Part shown: positions 17,497-26,470 of the stretch, one piece after another
How positions within the stretch are numbered: the stretch's first letter is position 1
How the letters are laid out: every line of letters starts with the position of its first letter
DNA from: Planctomycetota bacterium
GTDB taxonomy: Bacteria; Planctomycetota; Phycisphaerae; Sedimentisphaerales; Anaerobacaceae
Length of the DNA stretch: 33,711 nt
Direction: 5' to 3'
Assembly: GCA_014384025.1 (NCBI GenBank)
Contig: JACNGQ010000079.1
Span: 1 to 33,711, forward strand
Made by a program: the position numbers and the translations under genes
Notes under the pieces: generated by a model
What the model saw: only the letters and a program-made list of their open reading frames with translations
What the model was told of the DNA's origin: nothing
Databases searched by the model: none

Positions 17497-18501
17497 ATGA
17501 ACAGCAGATTCCCTAAGAAACAATTACCGGTTGTTTTGAGCAGGCTTCGTAGCGGAAGTTCGTTGTTTGGCCTTAAATTTCTGTTTTTGGTTGTTGCCTG
17601 CACTGCTTTGATTCTGATGATGTCACCTTCTCTTGAATCTGTTGAAAGGCAGGAAAGCTTGGACACCGCTGATATGCCGGTCGCTTCCGGCGGATATTCT
17701 ATCTTTCATGAGACGATGGTTGATATGAACTGGCCGGATGTGGAAAAAGCCGCCGAACAGGGCGCTATTATCCTGTTGCCGACTGCGGTTATTGAAGAGC
17801 ACGGCCCGCACATGTCCTGCGGCATAGATACATACGGAGCTTATCTTGTATGTAAGCTCACGCGGCGCGAGCTTGAGTCCCGGGGCATAAAAACACTTAT
17901 TGCTCCGCCATTTTATTGGGGAATCAACGGAACGACACACGTTTTTCCCGGCACTTTTACCGTTCGCAAAGAAACTATGAAGGCCCTGCTCCACGATATA
18001 CTTTCGTCGCTCAAAAGCTGGGGCTTCAACGATGTCTTTAACCTGAACTTTCACGGAGATGGTCAGCATTGCATCACGATTCTTGAATCTATCGTAGATG
18101 CCCGTGAAACACTCGGACTCAATGCCTATTGTGTTCTCTCGGAAATGGAAATCATGCGTTACGGACTGTCCGGAAACGAGCCGTTCATAGTCTCTCATAT
18201 GTCCCCTCCGTCCTATGAGCAGCCCCAGGAATTCCTGGATATTCATGCAGGAGCCGATGAGACCGGTATCGTGGCAGCGTTTTTCCCCGACCAGGTTGAT
18301 ACTGACCTCGCCCGAACACTTGAGCCAACTCGGATTACTTATCAACAAATTGCCCAATGGCTGACAGATGCAAGATCGGTAACTCCCCAGGGCTATCTCG
18401 GAGACCCGGCCGGTTTCGACGCCGAAGCAGCCAGAGAATATCTGGAAGCTGACTGCAAAATGATTGCCGATTCAATCGAAAAACAGATGATGGGAAAATA
18501 A
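17497..18501 (+). CDS. Membrane-anchored creatininase-family protein
   Basis: 334 residues. The creatininase family are metal-dependent amidohydrolases acting on small cyclic or formamide substrates. From memory of the Pseudomonas enzyme (E34, H36, D45, H120, E122), the ligands here line up with the same spacing: E100 and H102 (IEEHGPH), D111, H186 and D188 (NFHGDG); the last is Asp instead of Glu. HAGADETG matches the conserved HAG..E motif further on. Unlike the usual cytosolic enzymes, it starts with a basic segment and a hydrophobic helix (about 24-44), so it is probably anchored or exported. A good ribosome binding site (AAGGAG) precedes the ATG. The substrate is unknown. Confidence 0.85.
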   Translation: MNSRFPKKQLPVVLSRLRSGSSLFGLKFLFLVVACTALILMMSPSLESVERQESLDTADMPVASGGYSIFHETMVDMNWPDVEKAAEQGAIILLPTAVIEEHGPHMSCGIDTYGAYLVCKLTRRELESRGIKTLIAPPFYWGINGTTHVFPGTFTVRKETMKALLHDILSSLKSWGFNDVFNLNFHGDGQHCITILESIVDARETLGLNAYCVLSEMEIMRYGLSGNEPFIVSHMSPPSYEQPQEFLDIHAGADETGIVAAFFPDQVDTDLARTLEPTRITYQQIAQWLTDARSVTPQGYLGDPAGFDAEAAREYLEADCKMIADSIEKQMMGK

Positions 18502-18692
18502 ACTTCCCCAAAAACCTCAATCTTCAACAAAAAAAGCCGGATTTCTATCGTCAGACCTTCTTTATCTGCTAATAGTAGCGAATTTTTTCACTTTACATGA
18601 TTTTTTTCGGGACGTTTTCACCCCTGCATACGTTTATAATTACGATGATAGCTGGAACTGAGAAAAATTGGATAAAGAGGCAAAAGACATTC

Positions 18693-19265
18693 ATGTCAAG
18701 CAAAGCCGAAAATACCGACTTAATCAGGCAAGCGTGCAGCGATCCGGACGCTTTTGCACAGCTCTACCTCTTGCATTATAACGATGTATTTCACTATTGC
18801 ATACGCCGCTTGTTCGATCGCCACTCAGCTGAAGATGTAACTTCGACTGTATTCTTTAAAGTTATGCATAACTTAGGCTCTTTTGATGGAAAAGTAACTG
18901 ATTTTAGAAACTGGCTCCTTCAAATTGCAACCAATGCCGTTAATGACCACCTGCGAAATTCCAAAAGAAGAGCGGATGTAATTCAAAAAGTTGTTAAAAA
19001 TACCTGTACAGAATCTAACAGTGTAATCCCATCAAATGATAAACTGCTCGAAAAGAAGGTTCTATTAAAAAGGGCTCTTTTAAGCCTGAAACCGAAGTAC
19101 CAGACTATCATCACTTTACGTTTTTTTGAGAATATGAAGTTAACCGAAATAGCCGCTTGTTTGGAAAAAAATCCATCTATCGTGCGCAGCTTGCTCTCTC
19201 GAGCTACCGCCAAACTGCGCAAAAAGCTGAACGTTGCCACCAGAAATGAAGGGGCAATACTATGA
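18693..19265 (+). CDS. ECF-type sigma-70 family sigma factor (module 2)
   Basis: 190 residues with the start chosen here. Region 2: DAFAQLYLLHYNDVFHYCIR and AEDVTSTVFFKVMHNL, then WLLQIATNAVNDHLR. Region 4: LLSLKPKYQTIITLRFFENM and the helix-turn-helix LTEIAACLEKNPSIVRSLLS. The frame is open back to ATG 18597, but ECF factors normally begin just before the LIRQACSDPDAF segment. A TATAAT at 18635-18640 would also place transcription start after the earlier ATGs, so ATG 18693 (or less likely 18645) is preferred. The stop overlaps the next start as ATGA, so it is translationally coupled to the membrane partner. Confidence 0.85.
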   Translation: MSSKAENTDLIRQACSDPDAFAQLYLLHYNDVFHYCIRRLFDRHSAEDVTSTVFFKVMHNLGSFDGKVTDFRNWLLQIATNAVNDHLRNSKRRADVIQKVVKNTCTESNSVIPSNDKLLEKKVLLKRALLSLKPKYQTIITLRFFENMKLTEIAACLEKNPSIVRSLLSRATAKLRKKLNVATRNEGAIL

Positions 19266-20464
19266 ATGATAATGAAAAACACATCGAAGAGTTTGTAAAT
19301 GGTATTCCTTTTGATGCCCCGGATAACGAACATCGCGATGAGCTGAAAAAACAGCTCCTGAACTCCTTCCCCAAACATCGGCTCCAACCGACAGTTCAAA
19401 CTGTCAATGTATGGAGAAATATTATGAAAAGAAAAACCACAAAACTGGCCGTTGCTGCTGTGATAATAATCGCTGTAGCGATCTCAGTGAACATTTTGGA
19501 TAAATCAGTCACACCCGCATATGCAATCGAGCAAACCATCGAAGCTAACCGTGGTTTATGGTTCATCCATCTCAAATGTGAACCATCTACCAATGGACAT
19601 GTTGATGAAATTTGGGCTCAATTCGACGACAATAGGCAACTCACAAATTTACGTATGAATTACTTAAACTCGATGGATGGCCCAAAAGATGTAGTCTGGC
19701 ACGAAGGAAAAGCGGAAATCTGGTTTAAGGCAAGAAAAAGGATCGTGGTTCTTGGGGAGGAAGATATACCCGCTCAAATGAAATCCTATAAATCTTTTGA
19801 CCCGAAGCGGATCGTGGAAGAACTATATCAAGCACAAGACAGTGAAAATGTACAGATTAAAATACAGGAATCTTCTGCTGAGGGTGAACCAATTATTATA
19901 ACAATGACTCAGAAAGACTCACCTGACCTGCGGACTGTATATAAGGTTGACCCGGAAACTAAGCTGTTGCAACAAAGTGAAAGCTATAAGCTTAAGGAAG
20001 GAGAGTATAAATTCGTGGGTCGAATTAGATACCTGGATTACAACAATCCTGCTGATTTGGAAATATTCGTTCTGAAACCTCCTGCTGATGTATTCCGTGT
20101 TGATCCAACTCAGGAGATTGGCTTGGCAAAGGGAGAACTTAGTGATGATGAAATTGCTGTCGAGGTAGTTCGGCAGTTCTTTCAAGCCCTGATAGCTGAG
20201 GATTACACCAAAGCTGGTAGGTTATTTGGTGATGGTGTCATATCTGCCGACCAAATGCAGCAGATGCTCGGCCATACCAAGTTCCTTCGTATTGTTTCCA
20301 TTGAGCCGGCTGGTCCAAATCCCAATCTCGCAAAGAAAGGTTTAGTTGTACCTTGCACTGTTGAAATCGAAAAGGATGGGCAAATACACCAATGGAAGCT
20401 GGATCAGCTTAGAGTCTGGCAGGTTGATAATCAACCTGGCCGCTGGACGATGCGCGGGTTTTAA
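19262..20464 (+). CDS. One-helix membrane protein with LolA-like domain, putative anti-sigma partner of module 2
   Basis: 400 residues. A charged cytoplasmic part (1-58) leads to one helix (about 60-78, TKLAVAAVIIIAVAISVNI) and an outer part. The outer region about 85-290 is beta-rich with LolA/RseB-like features (VYKVDPETKLLQQSESYKL, then IRYLDYNNPADLEIF). About 305-400 looks like a separate small alpha/beta domain (DDEIAVEVVRQFFQALIAEDY), possibly NTF2-like. The ATGA overlap with the sigma gene and the same helix motif as module 1 suggest it restrains sigma 2, but the binding site is not recognisable. A terminator lies 34 bases after the stop. Unlike module 1, no LamG domain is present. Confidence 0.75.
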   Translation: MNDNEKHIEEFVNGIPFDAPDNEHRDELKKQLLNSFPKHRLQPTVQTVNVWRNIMKRKTTKLAVAAVIIIAVAISVNILDKSVTPAYAIEQTIEANRGLWFIHLKCEPSTNGHVDEIWAQFDDNRQLTNLRMNYLNSMDGPKDVVWHEGKAEIWFKARKRIVVLGEEDIPAQMKSYKSFDPKRIVEELYQAQDSENVQIKIQESSAEGEPIIITMTQKDSPDLRTVYKVDPETKLLQQSESYKLKEGEYKFVGRIRYLDYNNPADLEIFVLKPPADVFRVDPTQEIGLAKGELSDDEIAVEVVRQFFQALIAEDYTKAGRLFGDGVISADQMQQMLGHTKFLRIVSIEPAGPNPNLAKKGLVVPCTVEIEKDGQIHQWKLDQLRVWQVDNQPGRWTMRGF

Positions 20465-20497
20465 CAAAGCTACATGAGTAATTAGTAGTATGAGTAA

Positions 20498-20528
20498 AAA
20501 AGGCCGGGCTTATATGGCTCGGCCTTTT
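20498..20528. terminator. Bidirectional Rho-independent terminator between the two gene blocks
   Basis: A 12-bp stem (20498-20509 with 20517-20528, one G-T pair) encloses a 7-base loop. The + strand reads GGCCTTTT; the - strand reads GGCCTTTTTT. It lies between the last + gene of the left block and the converging - genes, so it can serve both. Confidence 0.85.
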
Positions 20529-20693
20529 GTATGCGTTTCTAAAAACCGAACAGTTTTATGTTTAGGTGAATTCAGGAAGATTTTTTTTCTTTAAAGCTGA
20601 ACGACTGTCCAAATTGTTATATTGGTAACAAACGTCTGTTACTGAACCGATTAGGCGGTCCTAATCCTGCAATAAATTGTGGCCTTTGAATGT

Positions 20694-20888
20694 CTATAAG
20701 TTCCAGGCCTTGGCGAAGGCCGTAAAGCTGCGGTCATAGCCTTTCTCAACGTCATTCGGAAAGCAGCACGCGGGCAGTTGCCTGCTCGACAGATGATAAC
20801 TTATACACTTACAGCATATCCCTTTTCTGTCACAGCCGGGATATGAGCAATTGCAATTTTTTAAATTTTGTTCTTTATTACATTCCAT
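20694..20888 (-). CDS. Small Cys-rich protein, DUF6485-like
   Basis: 64 residues with eight cysteines, several in close pairs (NCNCSYPGCDRKGICCKC and ACCF), which suggests a metal site such as zinc or Fe-S. The pattern matches the short DUF6485 family as I remember it; its function is unknown. The frame is open to a GTG at 20900, but ATG 20888 (MECNKEQ) is the conserved start and has AAAGGG about 11 bases upstream. It follows the TGS-GTPase gene on the same strand after 64 bases. Confidence 0.75.
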   Translation of the reverse strand: MECNKEQNLKNCNCSYPGCDRKGICCKCISYHLSSRQLPACCFPNDVEKGYDRSFTAFAKAWNL

Positions 20889-20952
20889 AATCAACAACAC
20901 CCTTTCTTGAAGAGTTTCTTCTCTTTTTTTCGAGGAGTATTGTAGTTAACAG

Positions 20953-21936
20953 TTACGAAAAATGCAACTCAATAACATCTTTATCGTTGAGGACATGGTT
21001 TCGCTGTGTGTTTTGCCCGTCATAGACTCCCGTGCCCCAGATTCTCGCGAACTTGAGTTTTTCGGCTAATTGCCGGTGAACAGTCGTGGCAAGGTCCATA
21101 ACAGTAGAGCCGACAGGAAGTGTGAACGGGTCTGTCATATCGGCGGGCTTGCCCGGCGGCTTTGAATAGATGCGGATTATTCCTAAAAGCCGAAAAAGTT
21201 TTTCCGACAATCCTTCAAGCCCGTCATCGGTCGCGGCTGAGACTTCGAAGAATTCGAAAGGATATGTACATAATTTCTTTAGATTCTCAAGGGCACCTGG
21301 CTTGGCAATATCGGATTTTGTACATATACAAAATGCCTTTTTTCCGAGCACATTGCCCTGGCTGTCGTGTTCAGGCGTTTCACTGCCAAGAAGCAGGCTG
21401 CGTGATTCGAGAAAATCCAGACAAATAAGCAACTGCTCCTCCACGTTTGCCGAAAGGTCTATCACAATGGCAATCAAATCACAGTTGCGATATGTCCCGA
21501 CCTGCCCCGGAGCGCTGTAGTCGGCCGTAATCGGTGGCATATCTACTAATTCAATCTTGATGTCCTCGAACTGAACCATCCCCGGAACCGGCGCGCCGCT
21601 CGCGAATGGAAAATCGGCGACGTGGACCTTCGCATTGGTCAGACCTCCAACAATGGAGCTTTTGCCGCAGTTCGGCGAGCCCAAAAGAACAATCTGACCC
21701 GCTCCACTCCGTGGAACGTGAAAAATGTCCACGTGCTTACCGGCCTTTTTTTGCGTCCCGCCCTCTTTGAGCTTGCTGAGCTTCTTCCGAAGGTCCGCAC
21801 GCAAATGGTCCGTCCCTTTATGTTTCGGCATCACGCGCAGCATTTGCTCCAGCGCCATAATCTTTTCGTCGTTTGACGTGGCGCTTCGAAACCACTTCTC
21901 AGCCTTGAAATATTCTGGTGTAAGATTAGCTGGCAT
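20953..21936 (-). CDS. TGS-domain GTPase (Obg/DRG-related)
   Basis: 327 residues. After an N-terminal helical region (1-75) comes a P-loop GTPase: G1 GSPNCGKS (86-93), G3 as DMPP (132-135) where DxxG is usual, G4 as TKSD (206-209) where NKxD is usual, and SAAT as G5. The C-terminal 70 residues are a TGS domain (FTLPVGSTVMDLATTVHRQL, ending HVLNDKDVIELH), known from Obg-like/DRG GTPases and linked to ribosome or RNA binding. DxPP and TKxD variants are typical of this bacterial/archaeal group as I recall it. Start chosen at MPANLTPEYF; a longer frame to 21978 only adds AT-rich, low-complexity residues. Confidence 0.85.
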   Translation of the reverse strand: MPANLTPEYFKAEKWFRSATSNDEKIMALEQMLRVMPKHKGTDHLRADLRKKLSKLKEGGTQKKAGKHVDIFHVPRSGAGQIVLLGSPNCGKSSIVGGLTNAKVHVADFPFASGAPVPGMVQFEDIKIELVDMPPITADYSAPGQVGTYRNCDLIAIVIDLSANVEEQLLICLDFLESRSLLLGSETPEHDSQGNVLGKKAFCICTKSDIAKPGALENLKKLCTYPFEFFEVSAATDDGLEGLSEKLFRLLGIIRIYSKPPGKPADMTDPFTLPVGSTVMDLATTVHRQLAEKLKFARIWGTGVYDGQNTQRNHVLNDKDVIELHFS

Positions 21937-21991
21937 CGTTACAAAATTAAAAAGATTAAAGTTAAAAGTAAAAAACAAAAAACAAACACTG

Positions 21992-22352
21992 TTATTTATT
22001 TCTTAGAGCGTTAATTGTGATTTTGGCTATAATCCTACAAATTTCATCTGATTCTTTGGTCAGAGAAGCTAAATTTATATTTTTCGCAATATTTGAGGCG
22101 ATGAGCAATCTCAGCCAATATTTTGTTTCACGAGCTTCCTTGAGAGCAATTTTGTATTTATGTATAAAATCAGCTTTACTCATCTGCTGCTTGCGCCTCC
22201 TCAACATTGGCCCCAATTGAAGTTCCTGCTCGTAAAAGCTGATTCGATAAAACCCTTGCTGAAGAAGAACTCTTGCTAAGTTCATCAGCCAATTTAAGAA
22301 TTCCCAGAGCAAACTCGAAAGTTCGCCCTGTAATATCTATTTTTTTCGACAA
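21992..22352 (-). pseudogene. Four-helix-bundle (23S rRNA intervening-sequence protein family) gene with a -1/+1 frameshift
   Basis: Two overlapping frames together rebuild one family member. Frame A, from TTG 22352, reads SKKIDITGRTFEFALGILKL and later SIGANVEEAQA, then hits a stop at 22178-22176 after 58 codons. Frame B continues with MSKADFIHKYKIALKEARET and YWLRLLIAS to the stop at 21992. Skipping one base in the GCAGCAG tract (about 22183-22190) joins them as EEAQAQMSKADF, the right length for the family. Frame B alone has an ATG at 22312, but its first 35 residues are out-of-frame nonsense. The family forms pentameric helical bundles; function is unclear. The gene lies between leuB (40-base gap) and the GTPase. 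It may be a dead gene, a sequencing slip, or a slippage site. Confidence 0.8.
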
Positions 22353-22392
22353 ATTCCTTTTACCTTTATAATTTATCCTTTGTACTTTTTAC

Positions 22393-23472
22393 CTATTCGC
22401 AGAGTTTCTCAACTACCAGATCACCTACTTCACTCGTCGAATAACCCATCCTCCCGGCCTGCATACTCTTGAGCTTATTGCCAGTTAGATACATCACCGT
22501 CTGCTCTATTTTGTCCGCCGCCTTCTCTTCTCCTAAAGTAGCCAGCATCATCTGAGCCGAGCATATAGCCGCCAGCGGATTGATTACCCCTTTGCCCGTG
22601 TACTTCGGTGCGCTGCCGCCGATAGGCTCGAACATACTGACGCCTTCAGGGTTGATATTTCCCCCGGCCGCGATACCCATACCGCCCTGAATCATCGCGC
22701 CAAGGTCCGTTATAATATCACCGAACATATTGCCGGTTACGATAACATCGAACCATTCTGGATTTTTGACCATCCACATACATGTGGCGTCAACGTGAAA
22801 ATATTCTCTCTCTATATCAGGATACTCGGCTTTGCCCATTTCGTGAAAAGCCCGTTCCCACAAATCATAAATATAAGTAAGCACGTTGGTTTTCCCGCAC
22901 AAAGCAAGGGTGTTCTTATCGCCTTTGCCCCGTGCCTTTTTGCCGTATTTGCGTGCATACTCGAATGCATACCTCAAACAACGGTCAACCTGAAAACGAT
23001 TATAAACCGCCGACTGAACGGCCACCTCGTTTGGCGTTCCCTTCATTGAAATCCCGCCCGTACCCGTATAGAGATCGCCCGTATTTTCGCGAACGACCAC
23101 GAAATCAATTTCATCCGGCCCTTTGTCTTTTATCGGCGTCTCAACACCCGGATATAGCTTCACAGGACGCAGATTTATATATTGGTCCAGCGCAAAACGG
23201 GCCTTGAGAAGAATACCCTTTTCCAGGATTCCCGGTGCAACATCCGGGTGCCCAATCGCACCTAAGAGGATTGTATCGAATTTGCGAAGCTCTTCGATAG
23301 CGCTGTCGGGCAGAGTCTCGCCCGTCCTTTTATATCTTTCACCACCGAAGTCGAACTCAGTCAAATCAACTTGGAAATTAAACTTCTCCGCGGCGGCTTT
23401 CAAAACCTTTACCGCTTCAACAGTCACTTCCGGCCCGGTCCCGTCGCCGGGTATCACAGCAATCTTGTACAC
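22393..23472 (-). CDS. leuB: 3-isopropylmalate dehydrogenase
   Basis: 359 residues. Oxidises and decarboxylates 3-isopropylmalate with NAD+ to 2-oxoisocaproate, the third step of leucine synthesis. Family features: [13 protein letters not shown] at the N-terminus, [10 protein letters not shown], the Mg-binding region with [17 protein letters not shown], and [15 protein letters not shown] near the C-terminus. The beta-decarboxylating dehydrogenases also include isocitrate and tartrate enzymes; leuA, leuC and leuD in the same window support leuB. Start is GTG 23472 with AAGGAG 8 bases upstream. It lies 45 bases after the sulfatase gene and may share its transcript. Confidence 0.92.
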   Translation of the reverse strand: MYKIAVIPGDGTGPEVTVEAVKVLKAAAEKFNFQVDLTEFDFGGERYKRTGETLPDSAIEELRKFDTILLGAIGHPDVAPGILEKGILLKARFALDQYINLRPVKLYPGVETPIKDKGPDEIDFVVVRENTGDLYTGTGGISMKGTPNEVAVQSAVYNRFQVDRCLRYAFEYARKYGKKARGKGDKNTLALCGKTNVLTYIYDLWERAFHEMGKAEYPDIEREYFHVDATCMWMVKNPEWFDVIVTGNMFGDIITDLGAMIQGGMGIAAGGNINPEGVSMFEPIGGSAPKYTGKGVINPLAAICSAQMMLATLGEEKAADKIEQTVMYLTGNKLKSMQAGRMGYSTSEVGDLVVEKLCE

Positions 23473-23517
23473 TTTTTAGTCTCCTTGTCGCAAAAAAAAC
23501 TATATGTTATCCATACG

Positions 23518-25023
23518 TTATTGTTCCCTCGAAGTCTTCCATACCTCGAAATCATCCCGCGGCCCCGCCGCAGGCATTTTCGCATTCATTTGTTTTAGCC
23601 ACTTGCCTAACATCCCCTTAAGCTCCGCCGCCTTTTCCGGCATCTCTTTAGCCAGGTCATGCTTTTCGCCTATATCACTTTTCAGATTGTACAGCTCAAC
23701 ACTGTTATCTTCGTACCATTCTATAAGTTTATAATCCCCCGCCCGCACAGCACCGCTCGGCCTGTTGCCGCTGCCGTGATAGTGCGGATAATGCCAGTAT
23801 ATCGCCTTACGTTTCAGCCTTCCCGTCTTTTTCAAAAGCGGCATCAAACTCACACCGTCAATATGCTGCTCAGGCATAAGCCCCAGCCCCGCCATCTCCA
23901 GCATTGTAGGATAAAAGTCCGTACTGGTCACCGGCTCATCGCATACACTTCCCGGTTTCACCACCCCCGGCCACTTGATAAACATTGGCTCGCGAATGCC
24001 CCCTTCATACAGCCAGCCCTTGCCCGCACGCAGTGGAAGATTGGCCGTCGGCCCCTCACGCGGCACGGTGGACAACCCGCCGTTGTCGGACATGAATATC
24101 AAAGCCGTATTGTCCGCCACTCCTGATTCCTCTAATTTTTTCATCACCCGCCCAATGCTTTCATCCACACTCTGAACCATCCCCGCATATGCCGGATTGT
24201 CCTGAACGACTCTGGTATTATAACGACCATAAACACCCGCGAACCGTTGCCCATCTGGCGCCGGCAGTTTCTCCGCCTTGGTCCTATATTTGTCCGTAAG
24301 TGTCTGCTTGGATTCTATCGGCGTATGCACCGCGTAATGCGAAAGGTACAGCAGGAACGGCCTATTCTTATTGGCCTCGATAAACTTCAGCGACTCATCC
24401 GTCAGCCTGTCTGTCAGATACTCACCTTCCTCGCCCCCCGGTGGCATCTCCTCCAGGGCACGATTATTCTTTTTATAAGGATAGAAATAAGTCGGCGGAG
24501 CCCCCGACCAGTCTCCCCCGATATTGACATCGAAACCCTGCTTGTCGGGATAGAAATCCGCCCTGATGTCGGCTTCCCGTGGCGACAGGTGCCACTTACC
24601 CACAAAGCCCGTGGCGTAACCTTGCCCCTTCAATACCTCGGCTATTGTCACCTCCTCCAGTTCGAGCCTGTCCGCATATTCTGTCGGTTTCTGGCTGCCG
24701 CCTATCCACTGTGTTATCCCCAGCCTTGCCGGATACTTGCCTGCCATGATACTCCCACGCGTCGGCGAGCATACCGGACACGCCGCGTATGCCTCGGTAA
24801 ACCGCATACCTTCGCTTGCCAGCCTGTCGATGTTTGGGGTCTCATAGAAGCTGCTGCCGTAACAGCCCAAATCCGTCCACCCCAAATCATCGATAAGAAT
24901 AAAAACAAAATTAAGCTTTTTCTTCGGCCGGCTTGCCGCCTGCGAATTAATGCCCGCGCACCCCGGTACCGCCAGCGCCGCCGCGCCAAATCCTATTGCC
25001 TTGATAAATTCACGCCTGTTCAT
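23518..25023 (-). CDS. Exported sulfatase (formylglycine type)
   Basis: 501 residues. Alkaline-phosphatase-fold sulfatase: metal site in FVFILIDDLGWTDLGCYG (D45, D46), active-site C85 in CSPTRG, which is the CxPxR motif whose Cys is turned into formylglycine, and GKWHLS and IFMSDNGG further on. The N-terminus has a twin-arginine-like signal (NRREFIKA) and a hydrophobic stretch ending VPGC (C22), so it may be a Tat-exported lipoprotein. It would remove sulfate esters from glycans outside the cytoplasm; the specific sulfated substrate cannot be told. The maturase is not in the window. Ribosome binding site is weak. It diverges from the 25275 pseudopilin. Confidence 0.92.
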   Translation of the reverse strand: MNRREFIKAIGFGAAALAVPGCAGINSQAASRPKKKLNFVFILIDDLGWTDLGCYGSSFYETPNIDRLASEGMRFTEAYAACPVCSPTRGSIMAGKYPARLGITQWIGGSQKPTEYADRLELEEVTIAEVLKGQGYATGFVGKWHLSPREADIRADFYPDKQGFDVNIGGDWSGAPPTYFYPYKKNNRALEEMPPGGEEGEYLTDRLTDESLKFIEANKNRPFLLYLSHYAVHTPIESKQTLTDKYRTKAEKLPAPDGQRFAGVYGRYNTRVVQDNPAYAGMVQSVDESIGRVMKKLEESGVADNTALIFMSDNGGLSTVPREGPTANLPLRAGKGWLYEGGIREPMFIKWPGVVKPGSVCDEPVTSTDFYPTMLEMAGLGLMPEQHIDGVSLMPLLKKTGRLKRKAIYWHYPHYHGSGNRPSGAVRAGDYKLIEWYEDNSVELYNLKSDIGEKHDLAKEMPEKAAELKGMLGKWLKQMNAKMPAAGPRDDFEVWKTSREQ

Positions 25024-25274
25024 AAGATTGCTCTTTATCTTGTAACAATTGCCGTTTTTTTCTAATTGCCGATACTATACTCTCAATGAACCTGTTTTTC
25101 AAGTAAATCTACGGTTATAGGCCCCAAACGAAAAGAGTAGCTTTATGAATATTATAAGACCTCCACAAATAGAATTAACCAGCATATTTTATACCCAGCT
25201 TCGTCCTCAACTTAACCTCGGACCTAACCGATATGAATGTGCGATTAGTCCCCATTTTGGAAGAGAGATTTATA

Positions 25275-25589
25275 ATGCGGCCCAACAAAGGCTTTACACT
25301 TGTTGAATTGATGATTGTTGTTCTGATTCTTGGGGCATTAGCGACAATTGCTATTCCGAGGATTATGGGAGGTGCAACGATTGCCATGACTAATGCCTGC
25401 AGAACCAATGTTAAAGTGATGAATTCACAGATAGAATTGTACTACCAAAACGAGGGTGATTGGCCTAATAATTTTAACCAACTGACTAACGACCCTAACT
25501 ATTTCCCAGATGGTCGACCAGAGTGTCCATTTAAAGATTCATATAAAATAGATAGCTCGAATGACAGGATTATTGGGCACAACCACTAA
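25275..25589 (+). CDS. Type IV pilin/type II secretion pseudopilin-like protein
   Basis: 104 residues. The prepilin leader and helix are textbook: a short leader MRPNKG, cleavage before F, then FTLVELMIVVLILGALATIA with Glu at +5. After the helix is a small globular part with two cysteines, similar in size to ComGC-like and G-type pseudopilins. It would be cut and N-methylated by a prepilin peptidase and join a pilus or secretion pseudopilus in the inner membrane. ATG 25275 is used because AGAGAG precedes it; an upstream ATG at 25233 would add 14 residues to the leader. It is the only + gene in the right-hand block. Confidence 0.85.
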   Translation: MRPNKGFTLVELMIVVLILGALATIAIPRIMGGATIAMTNACRTNVKVMNSQIELYYQNEGDWPNNFNQLTNDPNYFPDGRPECPFKDSYKIDSSNDRIIGHNH

Positions 25590-25621
25590 CAAATAGAAAA
25601 TAACCAATAGTAAATAATAAA

Positions 25622-26470
25622 TTAAAAGCCTGTCTCTGCTTTTACGCCTCGCTGTACTCTAAGAAAGTCCTCAAGTTCGCCGTCTTGCCTTACGACCTGA
25701 CCGAGTTCATTAAAAATCTTCGCTTTGGCCCACCGCCAGTGCTCGGCGTGTCCGTCTGCGAAAGAGAAGTTGCCCCCCTGCGAATGCCGTCCGGCCGGAA
25801 GATCCCACCATTGTGGCTGTATCGATGCGAACATAGGGCCCCGGGGCGGAATACCGAAGTGCGAATCGAGAATGCTGTCCTCATGGACATCAACGAAGAA
25901 CAGCAGCTTCGATGGTGATGGCTTGTCGATATCTGTTTCTTTGGCGAAACTCGGCAGCACGGCCGAATCGGGTGAATAAGGCAGGCCGTTGACCGATTGG
26001 CTCATATTGTAGCTGCGCGTCCGTCGAATATTCAGGAACTTACCTTCTTCCGTTTGCACTCGCGACTTGTCCGAAGGACACCGATATATGTCTGTTGATT
26101 TATTGTAAGTAAAGAGCTTGCCTCGTTCGATATTCTCCGTAGTAGTATCGAAGGGCGCCAGCCCCGCACACCATGTCAGGTTGGGATCGAAACCTTCTGA
26201 GGGCCCCATGGTATTGATGTAATAAACGTTCCGGTTCGGCGGCAGGAAAAAGTCATTGTCCTGAGAATAGAGTTTTGCGCATATCTGAAGCTGCTTTAGA
26301 TTATTAAGGCAGACCACTTCTTCGGCCTTCCCCCTGGCTAATGAAAGCGCCGGTAGCAGAATCGCCGCCAGCAAAGTGACAATCGAGATAACGACCAGCA
26401 GCTCGATTAACGTGAACCCCGCTTGATGATTCCTCCCCTCCACTAACGGCCTCTGAGTTCGATTTCGCAT
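25622..26470 (-). CDS. H-X9-DG-type pseudopilin-like protein
   Basis: 282 residues. An 18-residue leader ending QAG is followed by FTLIELLVVISIVTLLAAIL, the prepilin-type cleavage and methylation helix. Near the C-terminus HSQGGNFSFADG fits the H-X9-DG motif of the large planctomycete pseudopilin family (DUF1559-related). The role of these abundant proteins is unknown; they are thought to be exposed at the cell surface or in a secretion pseudopilus. Start chosen at ATG 26470; ATG 26512 is possible and would lengthen the leader by 14 residues. It converges with the small pseudopilin gene, with 32 AT-rich bases between stops. Confidence 0.85.
   Translation of the reverse strand: MRNRTQRPLVEGRNHQAGFTLIELLVVISIVTLLAAILLPALSLARGKAEEVVCLNNLKQLQICAKLYSQDNDFFLPPNRNVYYINTMGPSEGFDPNLTWCAGLAPFDTTTENIERGKLFTYNKSTDIYRCPSDKSRVQTEEGKFLNIRRTRSYNMSQSVNGLPYSPDSAVLPSFAKETDIDKPSPSKLLFFVDVHEDSILDSHFGIPPRGPMFASIQPQWWDLPAGRHSQGGNFSFADGHAEHWRWAKAKIFNELGQVVRQDGELEDFLRVQRGVKAETGF

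Noticed and set aside
18597-18692. Extended N-terminus for sigma factor 2
   Set aside because: The extra 32 residues match nothing in ECF factors, and a TATAAT at 18635-18640 suggests transcription starts after the first ATG.
20649-20666. Perfect 7-bp hairpin GATTAGG-CGGT-CCTAATC
   Set aside because: No T-run on either side; the terminator at 20498-20528 explains termination here.
21315-21334. Palindrome ATTTTGTA-CATA-TACAAAAT
   Set aside because: It lies within the GTPase coding region across the conserved G4 motif (CTKSD); the codons explain it, so an operator is unlikely.
24247-25065. Long open frame on the + strand opposite the sulfatase
   Set aside because: It is a shadow of the sulfatase coding region: no family signature and no ribosome binding site.
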